Positions 1 through 7,028 are shown, counted from the stretch's first letter. The stretch: 38,578 nucleotides of DNA from Acidimicrobiia bacterium (GCA_040880805.1 JBBDHW010000053.1:20151-58728), one strand, 5' to 3'. Program-made: numbers and translations. Notes: generated from the sequence alone by a model not told the origin.

Positions 1-21
1 CGGCGCAGGTACCCTGCGCCG
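1..21. repeat. Perfect 9-bp inverted repeat at contig start
   Basis: CGGCGCAGG and CCTGCGCCG flank the trinucleotide TAC, forming a hairpin with a 3-base loop. It is followed by CAGCGAG. The same design (9-bp arms beginning CGG, TAY loop, then YAGCGAG) recurs at 28305-28332. No recognisable rplR 3' end is seen in bases 1-86, although rplR normally precedes rpsE. The contig begins exactly at this palindrome, which would fit an assembly break in a dispersed repeat. Function unknown. Confidence 0.6.
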
Positions 22-86
22 CAGCGAGCCGTGGCCAAGCGGCCCGGCCCGAAGGGCCAAGAGCGGAGAGTGGGAAGGGAATTCGG

Positions 87-635
87 ATGGCCGACGGTCA
101 ACTCGAAGAGCGCGTAATCGCGATCAACCGCGTCGCCAAGGTCGTGAAGGGCGGGCGGCGGTTCTCCTTCACCGCGCTCGTCGTCGTCGGCGACGGCGTG
201 GGCAACGTCGGCCTCGGCTACGGGAAGGCGAAGGAAGTGCCGGCCGCGATCCAAAAGGGCATGGAGGAGGCGCGCAAGAACCTCTTCGCCGTTCCGCTCG
301 CGGGCGACACGATCACCCACCAGATCATCGGCGAGCACGATGCTGCCCGCGTTCTACTCAAGCCGGCGGCACCCGGTACGGGCGTCATAGCCGGCGGCGC
401 GGCGCGTGCCATCCTCGAGGCCGCGGGCGTGCAGGATGTTCTGGCCAAGTCGCTCGGCTCGTCGAATGCGATCAACGTGTCCCGGGCCACGATCAACGGC
501 TTGCGCGAGCTCCGTCGGCCCGACGAGATCGCGAAGCTCCGCGGAAAGTCGCCCGAGGAAGTCAGCACCAAGGGCATGCTGCGGGCCTACAACGAGCGCA
601 ACGCACGCAAGGTCGAGCCCACGGAGGTGGCGTGA
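87..635 (+). CDS. rpsE: 30S ribosomal protein S5
   Basis: Ribosomal protein S5 of the small subunit, which helps secure decoding accuracy and lies near the mRNA entry site. The 182-residue product has the N-terminal double-stranded RNA-binding fold (about residues 8-72, with the [12 protein letters not shown] and [11 protein letters not shown] signatures) followed by the C-terminal S5 fold (about 85-160, containing [16 protein letters not shown]). The ATG at 87 is preceded by a purine-rich GGGAAGGG at 71-78. The reading frame is open upstream to the contig edge, but the upstream residues do not resemble S5. The stop overlaps a possible GTG of rpmD by four bases, so translational coupling is likely. 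Standard spc-operon position before rpmD and rplO. Confidence 0.98.
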   Translation: MADGQLEERVIAINRVAKVVKGGRRFSFTALVVVGDGVGNVGLGYGKAKEVPAAIQKGMEEARKNLFAVPLAGDTITHQIIGEHDAARVLLKPAAPGTGVIAGGAARAILEAAGVQDVLAKSLGSSNAINVSRATINGLRELRRPDEIAKLRGKSPEEVSTKGMLRAYNERNARKVEPTEVA

Positions 636-637
636 CC

Positions 638-820
638 ATGACGTCACTCCGCATCACGCAAGTCCGTTCGTCGATCGGTACCAAGCCGAAGCAGCGCGGT
701 ACGTTGCGCGCGCTCGGACTGCGCCGGATCAACCACACGGTCGAGCACCCCGACGGACCCGTTGTGCGCGGCATGCTCGCTCGGGTTCCCCACCTCGTAC
801 GCGTGGAAGAGGTCTCATGA
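638..820 (+). CDS. rpmD: 50S ribosomal protein L30
   Basis: Small large-subunit protein L30. The product of about 60 residues begins [14 protein letters not shown] and contains the typical [17 protein letters not shown] segment and a [17 protein letters not shown]-terminus. The ATG at 638 is used here. A GTG at 632 overlapping the rpsE stop would add two residues and is equally possible, since both can be served by GGAGG at 623-627. It lies between rpsE and rplO as in most bacterial spc operons. Archaeal-type extensions are absent, so this is the short bacterial form. Confidence 0.95.
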   Translation: MTSLRITQVRSSIGTKPKQRGTLRALGLRRINHTVEHPDGPVVRGMLARVPHLVRVEEVS

Positions 821-893
821 TGGCCGCGCAGCGAACGGAGCGGATGGAGCGAGCGTCAGCGAGCGGAAGTAGCGGAGTGGGAGCGAAGCAATC
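821..893. repeat. GAGCG-rich intergenic spacer in the ribosomal operon
   Basis: This 73-bp spacer between rpmD and rplO is built from imperfect copies of AGCGAGCG/AGCGGA. Bases 846-861 (GGAGCGAGCGTCAGCG) match 28291-28306 upstream of guaA at 15 of 16 positions. Spacers this long and repetitive are unusual inside a spc operon. Shorter runs of the same flavour precede rpmJ (6071-6093) and rpsK (6604-6625). It probably belongs to a dispersed intergenic family. Its ends supply the purine-rich ribosome-binding region of rplO. No open reading frame of note. Confidence 0.5.
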
Positions 894-1385
894 ATGAAGG
901 TTCACGATCTGAAGCCGCCGCCCGGCGCGAAGAAAGCGCGGCGGCGGGTCGGGCGCGGGATCGCCGGCAAGGGCGGGAAGACCGCCGGCCGCGGCATGAA
1001 GGGAACGGGCGCGCGCAACAGCGTGTCGCCGCGCTTCGAGGGTGGTCAGACGCCGATCCACCGGCGCACGCCGAAGGCCAAGGGCTTCCGGAACCCGTTC
1101 CGCGTCGAGTACGTCGTCGTGAACCTCGACACGCTCGAGGCGCTCGACCTCGGCACCGACATCGACCCGGGCGTGTTGCGCGCTCACGGGCTCGTCGCCA
1201 AGCGCGGCCTGGTCAAGATCCTCGGCCGGGGCGAGCTCACGCGGGCGCTGACGGTCCGCGCCCACGCCTTCTCGCAAGGTGCGATCCGGGCCATCGAGGC
1301 CGCCGGCGGACGGGTCGAGACGATCCCGGCGCCGTGGGGTGACCGACGCCCACCGGCTCGCGGAAACGCGTTGAGCAACCGATAA
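894..1385 (+). CDS. rplO: 50S ribosomal protein L15
   Basis: Large-subunit assembly protein L15. The 163-residue product has the basic glycine-rich N-terminus that threads into 23S rRNA (GRGIAGKGGKTAGRGMKG, about residues 22-39) and the globular L18e/L15 fold after about residue 75, including the VKILGRGELTRALTVRAH segment. The final 15 or so residues (RRPPARGNALSNR) extend a little past the usual end. The ATG at 894 follows GGGAGCGAAG. It stands directly upstream of secY, the standard arrangement. Confidence 0.97.
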   Translation: MKVHDLKPPPGAKKARRRVGRGIAGKGGKTAGRGMKGTGARNSVSPRFEGGQTPIHRRTPKAKGFRNPFRVEYVVVNLDTLEALDLGTDIDPGVLRAHGLVAKRGLVKILGRGELTRALTVRAHAFSQGAIRAIEAAGGRVETIPAPWGDRRPPARGNALSNR

Positions 1386-1422
1386 GCTGCGGTACCCGTT
1401 TCGGAGAGGAGGTCGCGCCCCG

Positions 1423-2730
1423 ATGTTGTCCCGGCTGCGGAACATGTTCCGGGTGCCCGACCTGCGCAACAAGATCCTCTTCACGATCTTGATGATCGCG
1501 GTCTACCGCCTCGGCGCTCACCTCCCGGTTCCGTACGTCAACTTCGACGCGATCAAGGACCTCCAGGACCAGGCGAACAACAGCGGAGTGGTCGGCTTCC
1601 TCGACCTCTTCTCGGGTGGCGCGATCACGAACGTCGCCATCTTCTTCCTCGGGATCATGCCGTACATCACGGCATCGATCATCATGCAGTTGCTGCAGGT
1701 CGTGATCCCCAAGCTCGAGCAGTGGCAACAGGAAGGCCAGGTCGGACAGAAGAAGATCACCCAGTGGACCCGCTACGTCACCATCGGCCTCGCCCTCATC
1801 CAGTCCACCGGGTTCGTGTTCGCGCTGCATCAGGGCAAGGGCGGGCTGCTGGGCTTCGCCGGCTTCCAGGGCACCGACATGATCCCCAACTTCGACGCCG
1901 CCCGTGCCGCGTTGATCGTGCTCACGTGGACGGCCGGTACCGCCGTTGTCATGTGGCTCGCCGAGCTCATCACCCAGCGTGGCATCGGGAACGGCATGTC
2001 GATCCTGATCTTCGCTTCGGTCGTGTCGAGGCTGCCGGCGCAGGGCTCGGCCATCTACACCGAGGGCAGCAAGGCCCAGTTCTTCACGATCCTCGCGATC
2101 GGCGTCGCCATGATCGTGGGCATCGTGTTCGTCGAGTCGGGCCAGCGCCGAATACCCGTGCAGTTCGCCAAACGTGTGGTGGGTCGCCGCATGTACGGCG
2201 GCCAGAGCACCTACATACCGCTGAAGGTCAACCAGTCGGGGGTGATCCCGGTGATCTTCGCGAGCTCGATCCTCGCGTTCCCCGCGCTGATCGCCTCCGC
2301 GCTCGGCAACAACGCGGTCGGTGTCCAGCAGTGGGTCAACGACAACCTGGTGAACAACCAAGGCTGGTGGTACATCGGCTTTTACACGCTTCTGATCATC
2401 TTCTTCGCGTACTTCTACACCGCGATCGCGTTCAACCCGCAGCAGCAGGCCGACATCATCCGCAAGCAGGGTGGCTTCATCCCGGGTATCCGCCCCGGTC
2501 CACAGACCGAGCGCTACCTCGCCAAGGTGCTGAACCGCATTACTTTGCCGGGATCGCTCTTTCTCGCCACCATCGCGATCACACCACTCCTCGTGTTCGC
2601 GTTCTGGGACATCCGTCAGTTCCCCTTCGGCGGTACGGCATTGCTGATCACCGTCGGCGTCGCGCTGGAAACGATGAAGCAGATCGACAGCCAACTCATG
2701 ATGCGGAACTACGAAGGGTTCCTGGCCTGA
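1423..2730 (+). CDS. secY: Protein translocase subunit SecY
   Basis: Channel-forming subunit of the SecYEG translocon in the inner membrane, exporting unfolded proteins with SecA and receiving membrane proteins from SRP. The 435-residue product has ten predicted membrane segments. It shows the plug and TM2 region (GFLDLFSGGAITNVAIFFLG, about residues 59-78), the IMPYITASIIMQLL signature and the C-terminal RNYEGFL. The ATG at 1423 has an AGGAGG-type site at 1407-1412. It is four bases upstream of adk, in the usual secY-adk-map order. Length is normal. Confidence 0.98.
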   Translation: MLSRLRNMFRVPDLRNKILFTILMIAVYRLGAHLPVPYVNFDAIKDLQDQANNSGVVGFLDLFSGGAITNVAIFFLGIMPYITASIIMQLLQVVIPKLEQWQQEGQVGQKKITQWTRYVTIGLALIQSTGFVFALHQGKGGLLGFAGFQGTDMIPNFDAARAALIVLTWTAGTAVVMWLAELITQRGIGNGMSILIFASVVSRLPAQGSAIYTEGSKAQFFTILAIGVAMIVGIVFVESGQRRIPVQFAKRVVGRRMYGGQSTYIPLKVNQSGVIPVIFASSILAFPALIASALGNNAVGVQQWVNDNLVNNQGWWYIGFYTLLIIFFAYFYTAIAFNPQQQADIIRKQGGFIPGIRPGPQTERYLAKVLNRITLPGSLFLATIAITPLLVFAFWDIRQFPFGGTALLITVGVALETMKQIDSQLMMRNYEGFLA

Positions 2731-2734
2731 CCTC

Positions 2735-3406
2735 ATGAGCACGCACGGCCCCCGCCTCGTGCTGCTCGGCAAACAAGCAGCCGGCAAGGGCACCCAAGCC
2801 GCGCGCCTCGCCGAGCACTACGCCGTCGAGCACCTCTCAACCGGCGAGCTGTTTCGCGCCTCGGCGGCGGCGGGCACCGCGGCTGGCCTCGAAGCGAAGC
2901 GCTTCATGGATGCGGGCGAGCTCGTGCCCGACGAGACCGTCATCAAGGTGGTCGACGAGCGCTTCACGGGCGACTTCCTCGACCGCGGCTTCATCCTCGA
3001 CGGTTTCCCGCGCACGCCGCCCCAGGCCGAGGAGCTCGAGATCGTACTCGTTGGGCACCCGCTCGACGTCGTGCTGAGCCTCGAGGTACCAACCGAGATC
3101 GTGCTCGATCGCATTGCCGGCCGCAGGGTGTGCGAGAACTGTGGCGCCAACTACCACGTGAACATGCCACCCGCGGAGAACTGGACGTGCGACGTCTGCG
3201 GCGGCCGAGTCGTGCAGCGAGACGACGACACCGAAGAAGCCGTGCAGCGGCGGCTCGAGATCTACGAGCTCGAGACGGTGCCGATCATCGATTTCTACGA
3301 CCGGCTCGGCAAGCTGGTCGTGGTCGACGCCGTCGGCGAAGGCGACGATGTGTTCGAGCGGTTGGTGAAGGAGATCGACCAGCGCTTCGACCTCACCACA
3401 CGGTGA
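2735..3406 (+). CDS. adk: Adenylate kinase with zinc-type LID
   Basis: Catalyses ATP + AMP = 2 ADP in the cytosol. The 223-residue product is the long form. The P-loop reads GKQAAGKGT at residues 12-20, where most family members have GPPGAGKGT, so the usual Pro-Gly is replaced while the catalytic Lys18 remains. The AMP-binding segment (STGELFRA) and DGFPRTPPQAEEL are intact. The LID domain carries C133/C136 and C152/C155, a four-cysteine zinc site of the Gram-positive/zinc type. The gene starts four bases after secY, and its stop overlaps the GTG of map, so the three genes are likely co-translated. Confidence 0.97.
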   Translation: MSTHGPRLVLLGKQAAGKGTQAARLAEHYAVEHLSTGELFRASAAAGTAAGLEAKRFMDAGELVPDETVIKVVDERFTGDFLDRGFILDGFPRTPPQAEELEIVLVGHPLDVVLSLEVPTEIVLDRIAGRRVCENCGANYHVNMPPAENWTCDVCGGRVVQRDDDTEEAVQRRLEIYELETVPIIDFYDRLGKLVVVDAVGEGDDVFERLVKEIDQRFDLTTR

Positions 3407-4155
3407 TCACGCGCAAGAGCCGCGAGCAGATCGCCCTGATGCGGCGAGCGGGCAAGGTGGTTTCCGAGATGCACGAGGTGTGCATCCGCGCCGCCAAGCC
3501 GGGCGCCACCACCCTCGACGTCGACCGCGTTGCCCGTGACGTGATCGAGCGCCGCGGAGCCGTGTCGAACTTCCTCGGGTATCACGGATTCCCCGCCGTG
3601 GTGTGCACGTCGCCCAACGACGTGATCGTGCACGGGATCCCGAGCGACACCGTCGTGCTCGAGGAGGGCGACATCCTCTCGCTCGACTGCGGGGCGATCG
3701 TCGAGGGTTGGCACGCCGACGCGGCCGTCACCATCCCGGTGGGCGAGGTCGACGACGAGTCGAAGCGGCTCATCCAGGTCACACGCGACTCGCTCGAGGC
3801 CGCGATCGACCAGGTGGCCGCAGGCAAGCAGTTGGGCGATGTCGGCGCCGCAGTCGAGGGGAAGGCGGAGGCGGCGGGGTTCACCGTGGTGCGCGAGTAC
3901 GTCGGCCACGGGATCGGCACCGCCATGCACGAAGATCCGCAGGTCCCCAACTACGGGCCCGCCGGGCGCGGGATGCGGCTCAAGGAGGGGCACGTGCTGG
4001 CCATCGAACCCATGGTGAACGCGGGCGGTCCCGAGACCGAGGTCCTCGACGACGGCTGGACCGTCGTCACCCGCGACGGCCGCAGGTCCGCGCACTTCGA
4101 GCACACCATCGCCGTCACCGACCACGGCCCCGAGGTGCTGACGCTGCCCTGGTGA
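3403..4155 (+). CDS. map: Type I methionine aminopeptidase
   Basis: Removes the initiator methionine from nascent proteins. The 250-residue product starts at a GTG that overlaps the adk stop by four bases (GTGA). Upstream codons in this frame lie inside adk and are not used. All five metal ligands of the pita-bread fold are present: D95 (LSLDCG), D106 (HADAAVT), H169 (VGHGIGTAMHE), E202 (AIEPM) and E233 (FEHTIAV). There is no N-terminal zinc-finger or SH3-binding extension, so it is MetAP type Ia-like. The gene normally next downstream, infA, is 1.7 kb away here because a toxin-antitoxin region intervenes. Confidence 0.97.
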   Translation: MITRKSREQIALMRRAGKVVSEMHEVCIRAAKPGATTLDVDRVARDVIERRGAVSNFLGYHGFPAVVCTSPNDVIVHGIPSDTVVLEEGDILSLDCGAIVEGWHADAAVTIPVGEVDDESKRLIQVTRDSLEAAIDQVAAGKQLGDVGAAVEGKAEAAGFTVVREYVGHGIGTAMHEDPQVPNYGPAGRGMRLKEGHVLAIEPMVNAGGPETEVLDDGWTVVTRDGRRSAHFEHTIAVTDHGPEVLTLPW

Positions 4156-4236
4156 TGGGCCTGGCTCTCCTCGGGCCGCGCCGGTGCCAGCAACGGACGA
4201 TCCCGAACCGCACCCTTCATCCGGCCGAGCCCCTGC

Positions 4237-4275
4237 GACTTTCCGCCTTCGGCGAAAAGTCGGCTCTCCGAGCCG
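4237..4275. terminator. Tandem hairpins between convergent map and mazF
   Basis: Two adjacent hairpins lie in the 197-bp gap between the 3' ends of map (plus) and mazF (minus). The first (4237-4261) pairs GACTTTCCGCC with GGCGAAAAGTC around TTC, with one mismatch. The second (4261-4275) pairs CGGCTC with GAGCCG around TCC, perfectly. There is no clear T tract, so termination without Rho help is uncertain. The position between convergent genes fits a bidirectional terminator. No coding sequence is credible in 4156-4352. Confidence 0.4.
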
Positions 4276-4352
4276 GGTCTCGTCCGGCGGGTGCATCATT
4301 CGGAATCACCGAAGCTGCCACCGACGCTCGACTCTTTGCTGATCACGCAGCG

Positions 4353-4670
4353 TCAGGGCAGCGCAAGGACGGTGCGGAGCGCGTCGTCGATGCTCCAACG
4401 CTCCTCGTGGGACACGTGCGTGACGCGCCGTCCGAGGCGGGTCGTGTTGACGGCGCCCGTCTGTTCGACGAGCACGCGTGTGCGAGTACCCCGAACGTCG
4501 ATCTCCGGGCGCCAGGACGCGGCCCGGGCGGAGATCGATGTCGGAGCGATCAGCACGGTCGACAACGCCGTGAGTTCGTCGGCCTGAACGACGACGCCGT
4601 ACCGCCGGCCGCGTTGCTCGTGACCGGTTCCGGGTCGAAGCTGCAACTCGTAGACATCACCACGGGTCAC
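4353..4670 (-). CDS. MazF/PemK-family toxin endoribonuclease
   Basis: Predicted ribosome-independent mRNA interferase of a type II toxin-antitoxin pair. The 105-residue product begins VTRGDVYELQL (GTG at 4670) and shows the family pattern RGDVY, GHEQRGRRYGVVVQ and STVLIAPTS, corresponding to the beta-barrel with the conserved Arg region and the Thr/Ser strand. The GTG is preceded by GGAGGAT and overlaps the 3' end of the upstream antitoxin gene by 14 bases. An alternative start at 4742 would add 24 residues lying inside the antitoxin and is rejected. Cleavage specificity cannot be read from sequence. Confidence 0.88.
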   Translation of the reverse strand: MTRGDVYELQLRPGTGHEQRGRRYGVVVQADELTALSTVLIAPTSISARAASWRPEIDVRGTRTRVLVEQTGAVNTTRLGRRVTHVSHEERWSIDDALRTVLALP

Positions 4671-4899
4671 GCAGATCCTCCATGACGGTCGCGACGTGTG
4701 CGATCTCGCGCCGGTCGTCGGCGTCGGCAGCAACGGCGGCAACCTCGTCGCGTAGCGCCTCAGCGCGTTGACGCCGTTCGGCCGTTTCGATCAATGCGGC
4801 GCGGATGGCCTGACTCCTGCTGAGCCCCGACGCCTCGAGACGGGCCAGCGCGCGCAGTGCGTCGTCGTCGAGCCGGACGGAGACTGCCTTTGCCACCAT
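4657..4899 (-). CDS. Ribbon-helix-helix antitoxin (MazE-like)
   Basis: Antitoxin partner of the MazF-like toxin. The 80-residue product starts MVAKAVSVRLDDDALRAL, a ribbon-helix-helix DNA-binding strand and helix, followed by LSRSQAIRAALIETAERR as helix 2. The acidic, flexible C-terminal half (about residues 45-80) would wrap the toxin. Gene order antitoxin-toxin with a 14-base overlap is typical. Like most such antitoxins it probably represses its own promoter. Candidate half-sites TGTATCACG and TGTATGACG lie just upstream at 4905-4925. CopG/Arc-type would be an equally fair family name. Confidence 0.85.
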   Translation of the reverse strand: MVAKAVSVRLDDDALRALARLEASGLSRSQAIRAALIETAERRQRAEALRDEVAAVAADADDRREIAHVATVMEDLRDPW

Positions 4900-4960
4900 G
4901 CGAATGTATCACGTTCTGTATGACGATGCGGCGCAGACCTGCACATGCTAAGGTCTGCAT
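4900..4960. promoter_or_regulatory. Shared divergent TA control region
   Basis: The 61 bp between the divergent mazEF-like and vapBC-like operons hold two kinds of repeat. Direct repeats TGTATCACG (4905-4913) and TGTATGACG (4917-4925) are 12 bp apart, the one-turn spacing favoured by ribbon-helix-helix repressors. A perfect 8-bp inverted repeat, GCAGACCT (4933-4940) and AGGTCTGC (4951-4958), lies nearer the vapB start with a 10-base spacer. The likely reading is one operator per module, each bound by its own antitoxin. AAGG at 4950-4953 also serves as the vapB ribosome-binding site. Confidence 0.6.
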
Positions 4961-5206
4961 ATGTTGAACCATCGGCTGCAGGTTCTGATCGACGACGAGC
5001 GGTACGAGCGCCTGAAGCGCGAGTCCGAGGCAACCGGCGTGCCTGTCGGCGAGATCGTCCGCCGCGCGATCGACCGAGAGCTGCCGGTCACCGCCAACGA
5101 GCGGAGCGCGGCGATTCAGCGTCTGCTGGCGGCGGAGCCGATTCCGGTTCCCGACGATCCTGCCGACCTCAAAGCGGAGATCCTCGCCGCCAGGAGCAAG
5201 CTGTAG
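4961..5206 (+). CDS. Ribbon-helix-helix antitoxin (VapB-like)
   Basis: Antitoxin of the plus-strand module. The 81-residue product begins MLNHRLQVLIDDERYERLKR, a ribbon strand and first helix, then VPVGEIVRRAIDREL as helix 2, in the CopG/VapB ribbon-helix-helix manner. The C-terminal 35 residues (IPVPDDPADLKAEILAARSKL) are of the kind that occupy a PIN toxin active site. It is 11 bases upstream of the PIN-domain toxin. The start is an ATG directly after the inverted repeat at 4933-4958, so repressor binding would also cover the translation start. Confidence 0.85.
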   Translation: MLNHRLQVLIDDERYERLKRESEATGVPVGEIVRRAIDRELPVTANERSAAIQRLLAAEPIPVPDDPADLKAEILAARSKL

Positions 5207-5217
5207 CACCGGGCCGG

Positions 5218-5649
5218 ATGCTCCTCCTCGACACGAACGTCTTGGCGTACGCGGTCGGGCGCGACCACCCCCTTCGTCAGCCCGCGCAAGCCCTCCTCCG
5301 CGCGGCAGATGACGGGCGAGTCGCGATCACGACGACGCCCGACGTCATCCAGGAGTTCACGCACGTCTACTCGCTGACCAGACCTCGGGACGAGACGGCT
5401 GAGCGAGCGCTCGATTTCGCGCGTGCGTGCAGTCCGCTGATCACCTCCCGTGAGAGCGACGTGTTGGGCGCGATCGAGCTCTTCAGGCGACACGTGCGAA
5501 TCGATGCGTTCGATTGCCTCCTGGCTGCGACCGCACTGCGTGAGAATGTCGACGGCCTCGTCTCTGCTGATAGGGCATTCGCGGCGATAGCGGACCTTCG
5601 GTGGATCGATCTCGCCGATCTCGATGTCGAGGAGCTGACCGGGCGGTAA
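5218..5649 (+). CDS. PIN-domain toxin ribonuclease (VapC-like)
   Basis: Predicted Mg-dependent RNase toxin of 143 residues. PIN-domain acidic residues are in place: D5 (LLLDTNVLAY), E46 (VIQEFTHVY), D99 (AFDCLLAATAL) and D118 (LVSADRAFAAI). The ATG at 5218 is chosen because the PIN fold begins immediately there; the open frame extends upstream through the antitoxin in another phase. The ribosome-binding site is weak (GGGCCGG), so coupling to the antitoxin 11 bases upstream is likely. VapC toxins commonly cleave tRNA or the sarcin-ricin loop. The target here is unknown. Confidence 0.9.
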   Translation: MLLLDTNVLAYAVGRDHPLRQPAQALLRAADDGRVAITTTPDVIQEFTHVYSLTRPRDETAERALDFARACSPLITSRESDVLGAIELFRRHVRIDAFDCLLAATALRENVDGLVSADRAFAAIADLRWIDLADLDVEELTGR

Positions 5650-5747
5650 GAACCGGCGGCGTCGCGACATGTTGGGGCTGAGCGCGGATGGCACCGCGCT
5701 GCTCCGCTACCGGCCGGCGTCCTGACCGGTCTGTCCGAATCGTCTGA

Positions 5748-5777
5748 TTGCTGGAAACGGGGGCGGTCGAGTATCCT
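5748..5777 (+). promoter_or_regulatory. Candidate promoter of the infA operon
   Basis: TTGCTG (5748-5753) and TATCCT (5772-5777) are separated by 18 bases, an acceptable sigma-70-type promoter about 60 bp upstream of infA. A promoter is expected here because the TA insertion separates infA from map and the upstream operon. The rest of 5650-5836 shows no gene. Confidence 0.4.
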
Positions 5778-5836
5778 TGCCGGTCGACTCCCGGTGGGTT
5801 CGCGCGTCTTGTTCCGGCGCGCCAGACGTGAGGTAG

Positions 5837-6070
5837 GTGGCGGCTATCGCCAAGCCCAAAGACGACACGATCCTGGTCGAGGGAACGGTGGTCGAGCCGT
5901 TGCCCAACGCCATGTTCCGTGTGGAACTCGAGAACGGGCACAAGGTGCTCGCTCACATCTCGGGCAAGATGCGGATGCACTACATCCGGATCCTGCCCGG
6001 CGATCGGGTTCAGGTGGAGCTCACCCCCTACGACCTCAGCCGCGGTCGTATCACCTACCGCTACAAGTAG
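5837..6070 (+). CDS. infA: Translation initiation factor IF-1
   Basis: IF-1 binds the 30S A site during initiation and assists IF-2 and IF-3. The 77-residue product is a single OB fold of S1 type with the family signatures [39 protein letters not shown] and the RITYRYK C-terminus. The GTG at 5837 adds AAIA before the usual KPKDD start. An in-frame GTG at 5828 is followed at once by a TAG and is excluded. The gaggta purine patch sits unusually close to the GTG. It heads the infA-rpmJ-rpsM-rpsK-rpsD-rpoA-rplQ-truA series. Confidence 0.95.
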   Translation: MAAIAKPKDDTILVEGTVVEPLPNAMFRVELENGHKVLAHISGKMRMHYIRILPGDRVQVELTPYDLSRGRITYRYK

Positions 6071-6095
6071 ACGAGCGAAGTAGAACGAGCAGGCA

Positions 6096-6209
6096 ATGAA
6101 GGTCCGGCCGTCGGTCAAGAAGATGTGCGAGAAGTGCAAGGTGATCCGCCGCCACGGTGTCGTGCGGGTCATCTGCGTCAACCCGCGCCACAAGCAGCGT
6201 CAGGGATAG
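6096..6209 (+). CDS. rpmJ: 50S ribosomal protein L36, zinc-binding form
   Basis: The smallest large-subunit protein, 37 residues: [20 protein letters not shown], then [17 protein letters not shown]. The zinc ligands C11, C14, C27 and H32 are intact, so this is the C+ (zinc-dependent) version rather than the zinc-free paralog induced under zinc starvation in many actinobacteria. ATG at 6096, with AACGAGCAGG as a modest ribosome-binding region. It lies between infA and rpsM in the standard order. Confidence 0.97.
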   Translation: MKVRPSVKKMCEKCKVIRRHGVVRVICVNPRHKQRQG

Positions 6210-6227
6210 GTAGAGGAGAGGTTTCCG

Positions 6228-6605
6228 TTGGCTCGTATCGCAGGTGTCGACATTCCACGCGAGAAGCGGCTCGAGATCTCGCTCACGTACATCTTCGGTG
6301 TCGGGCGCACCACCTCGCATCAGGTCTGTGACGGCGCGAACATCTCGCGGAACACCCGTGTGCGTGACCTCACCGACGAAGAGGTGGCGCAACTCCGCAC
6401 CTACGTCGACTCGAACCTCAAGGTCGAGGGCGACCTGCGGCGCGAGATCGCCGCCAACATCAAGCGCAAGGTCGAGATCGGCAGCTACGCGGGCATCCGC
6501 CATCGGCGCGGTCTCCCGGTGCACGGCCAGCGGACGCGCACCAATGCGCGCACCCGCAAGGGCCCGAAGAAGACAGTCGCCGGCAGGAAGAAAGCACGGA
6601 AGTAA
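6228..6605 (+). CDS. rpsM: 30S ribosomal protein S13
   Basis: S13 sits in the head of the small subunit, contacts the P-site tRNA and forms bridges to the large subunit. The 125-residue product opens [20 protein letters not shown] and has the helix-two turns-helix region ([13 protein letters not shown]) and the basic C-terminal tail ([19 protein letters not shown]) that reaches the tRNA. The start codon is a TTG at 6228, chosen because the conserved second residue Ala follows it and GAGGAGAG (6213-6220) lies seven bases upstream. No ATG or GTG fits, so the rare start is noteworthy. Confidence 0.96.
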   Translation: MARIAGVDIPREKRLEISLTYIFGVGRTTSHQVCDGANISRNTRVRDLTDEEVAQLRTYVDSNLKVEGDLRREIAANIKRKVEIGSYAGIRHRRGLPVHGQRTRTNARTRKGPKKTVAGRKKARK

Positions 6606-6627
6606 CGAGAGAGAGCGAGCGAGTGGT

Positions 6628-7026
6628 ATGGCAAAGCCGGCAGCGGGTGGAAGACGCCCGAAGAGGCGCGAGCGCAAGAACGTCGCGTACGGAACGGCGC
6701 ACATCAAGTCGTCGTTCAACAACACGATCATCACGTTCACCGACCAGCAGGGCAACACCATCGCCTGGGCGTCGGCGGGCAACGTGGGATTCAAGGGCTC
6801 TCGGAAGTCCACGCCGTTCGCCGCGCAGCTCGCGGCCGAGACCGCGGCGCGCCGCGCGATGGAGCACGGGATGCGCCGCGTCGACGTCGTGGTGAAGGGC
6901 CCAGGCTCCGGACGTGAGACTGCCATCCGCACCATCCAGAACACCGGCATCGAAGTGGTCGGCATCAAGGACGTCACGCCGATCCCGCACAACGGGTGCC
7001 GTCCTCCAAAACGGCGGAGGGTCTGA
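6628..7026 (+). CDS. rpsK: 30S ribosomal protein S11
   Basis: S11 lines the mRNA exit platform next to the Shine-Dalgarno helix. The 132-residue product has the family core [41 protein letters not shown] and the C-terminal [16 protein letters not shown]. The ATG at 6628 is preceded by a GAGAGAGCGAGCGAG tract that doubles as ribosome-binding region. The open frame runs upstream inside rpsM but those residues are not S11-like. It is two bases upstream of the rpsD ATG, so the two are probably co-translated. Confidence 0.97.
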   Translation: MAKPAAGGRRPKRRERKNVAYGTAHIKSSFNNTIITFTDQQGNTIAWASAGNVGFKGSRKSTPFAAQLAAETAARRAMEHGMRRVDVVVKGPGSGRETAIRTIQNTGIEVVGIKDVTPIPHNGCRPPKRRRV

Positions 7027-7028
7027 CG

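Noticed and set aside
1237-2793. 518-codon minus-strand open frame opposite secY
   Set aside because: Acidic, repetitive product typical of the complementary frame of a high-GC membrane-protein gene.
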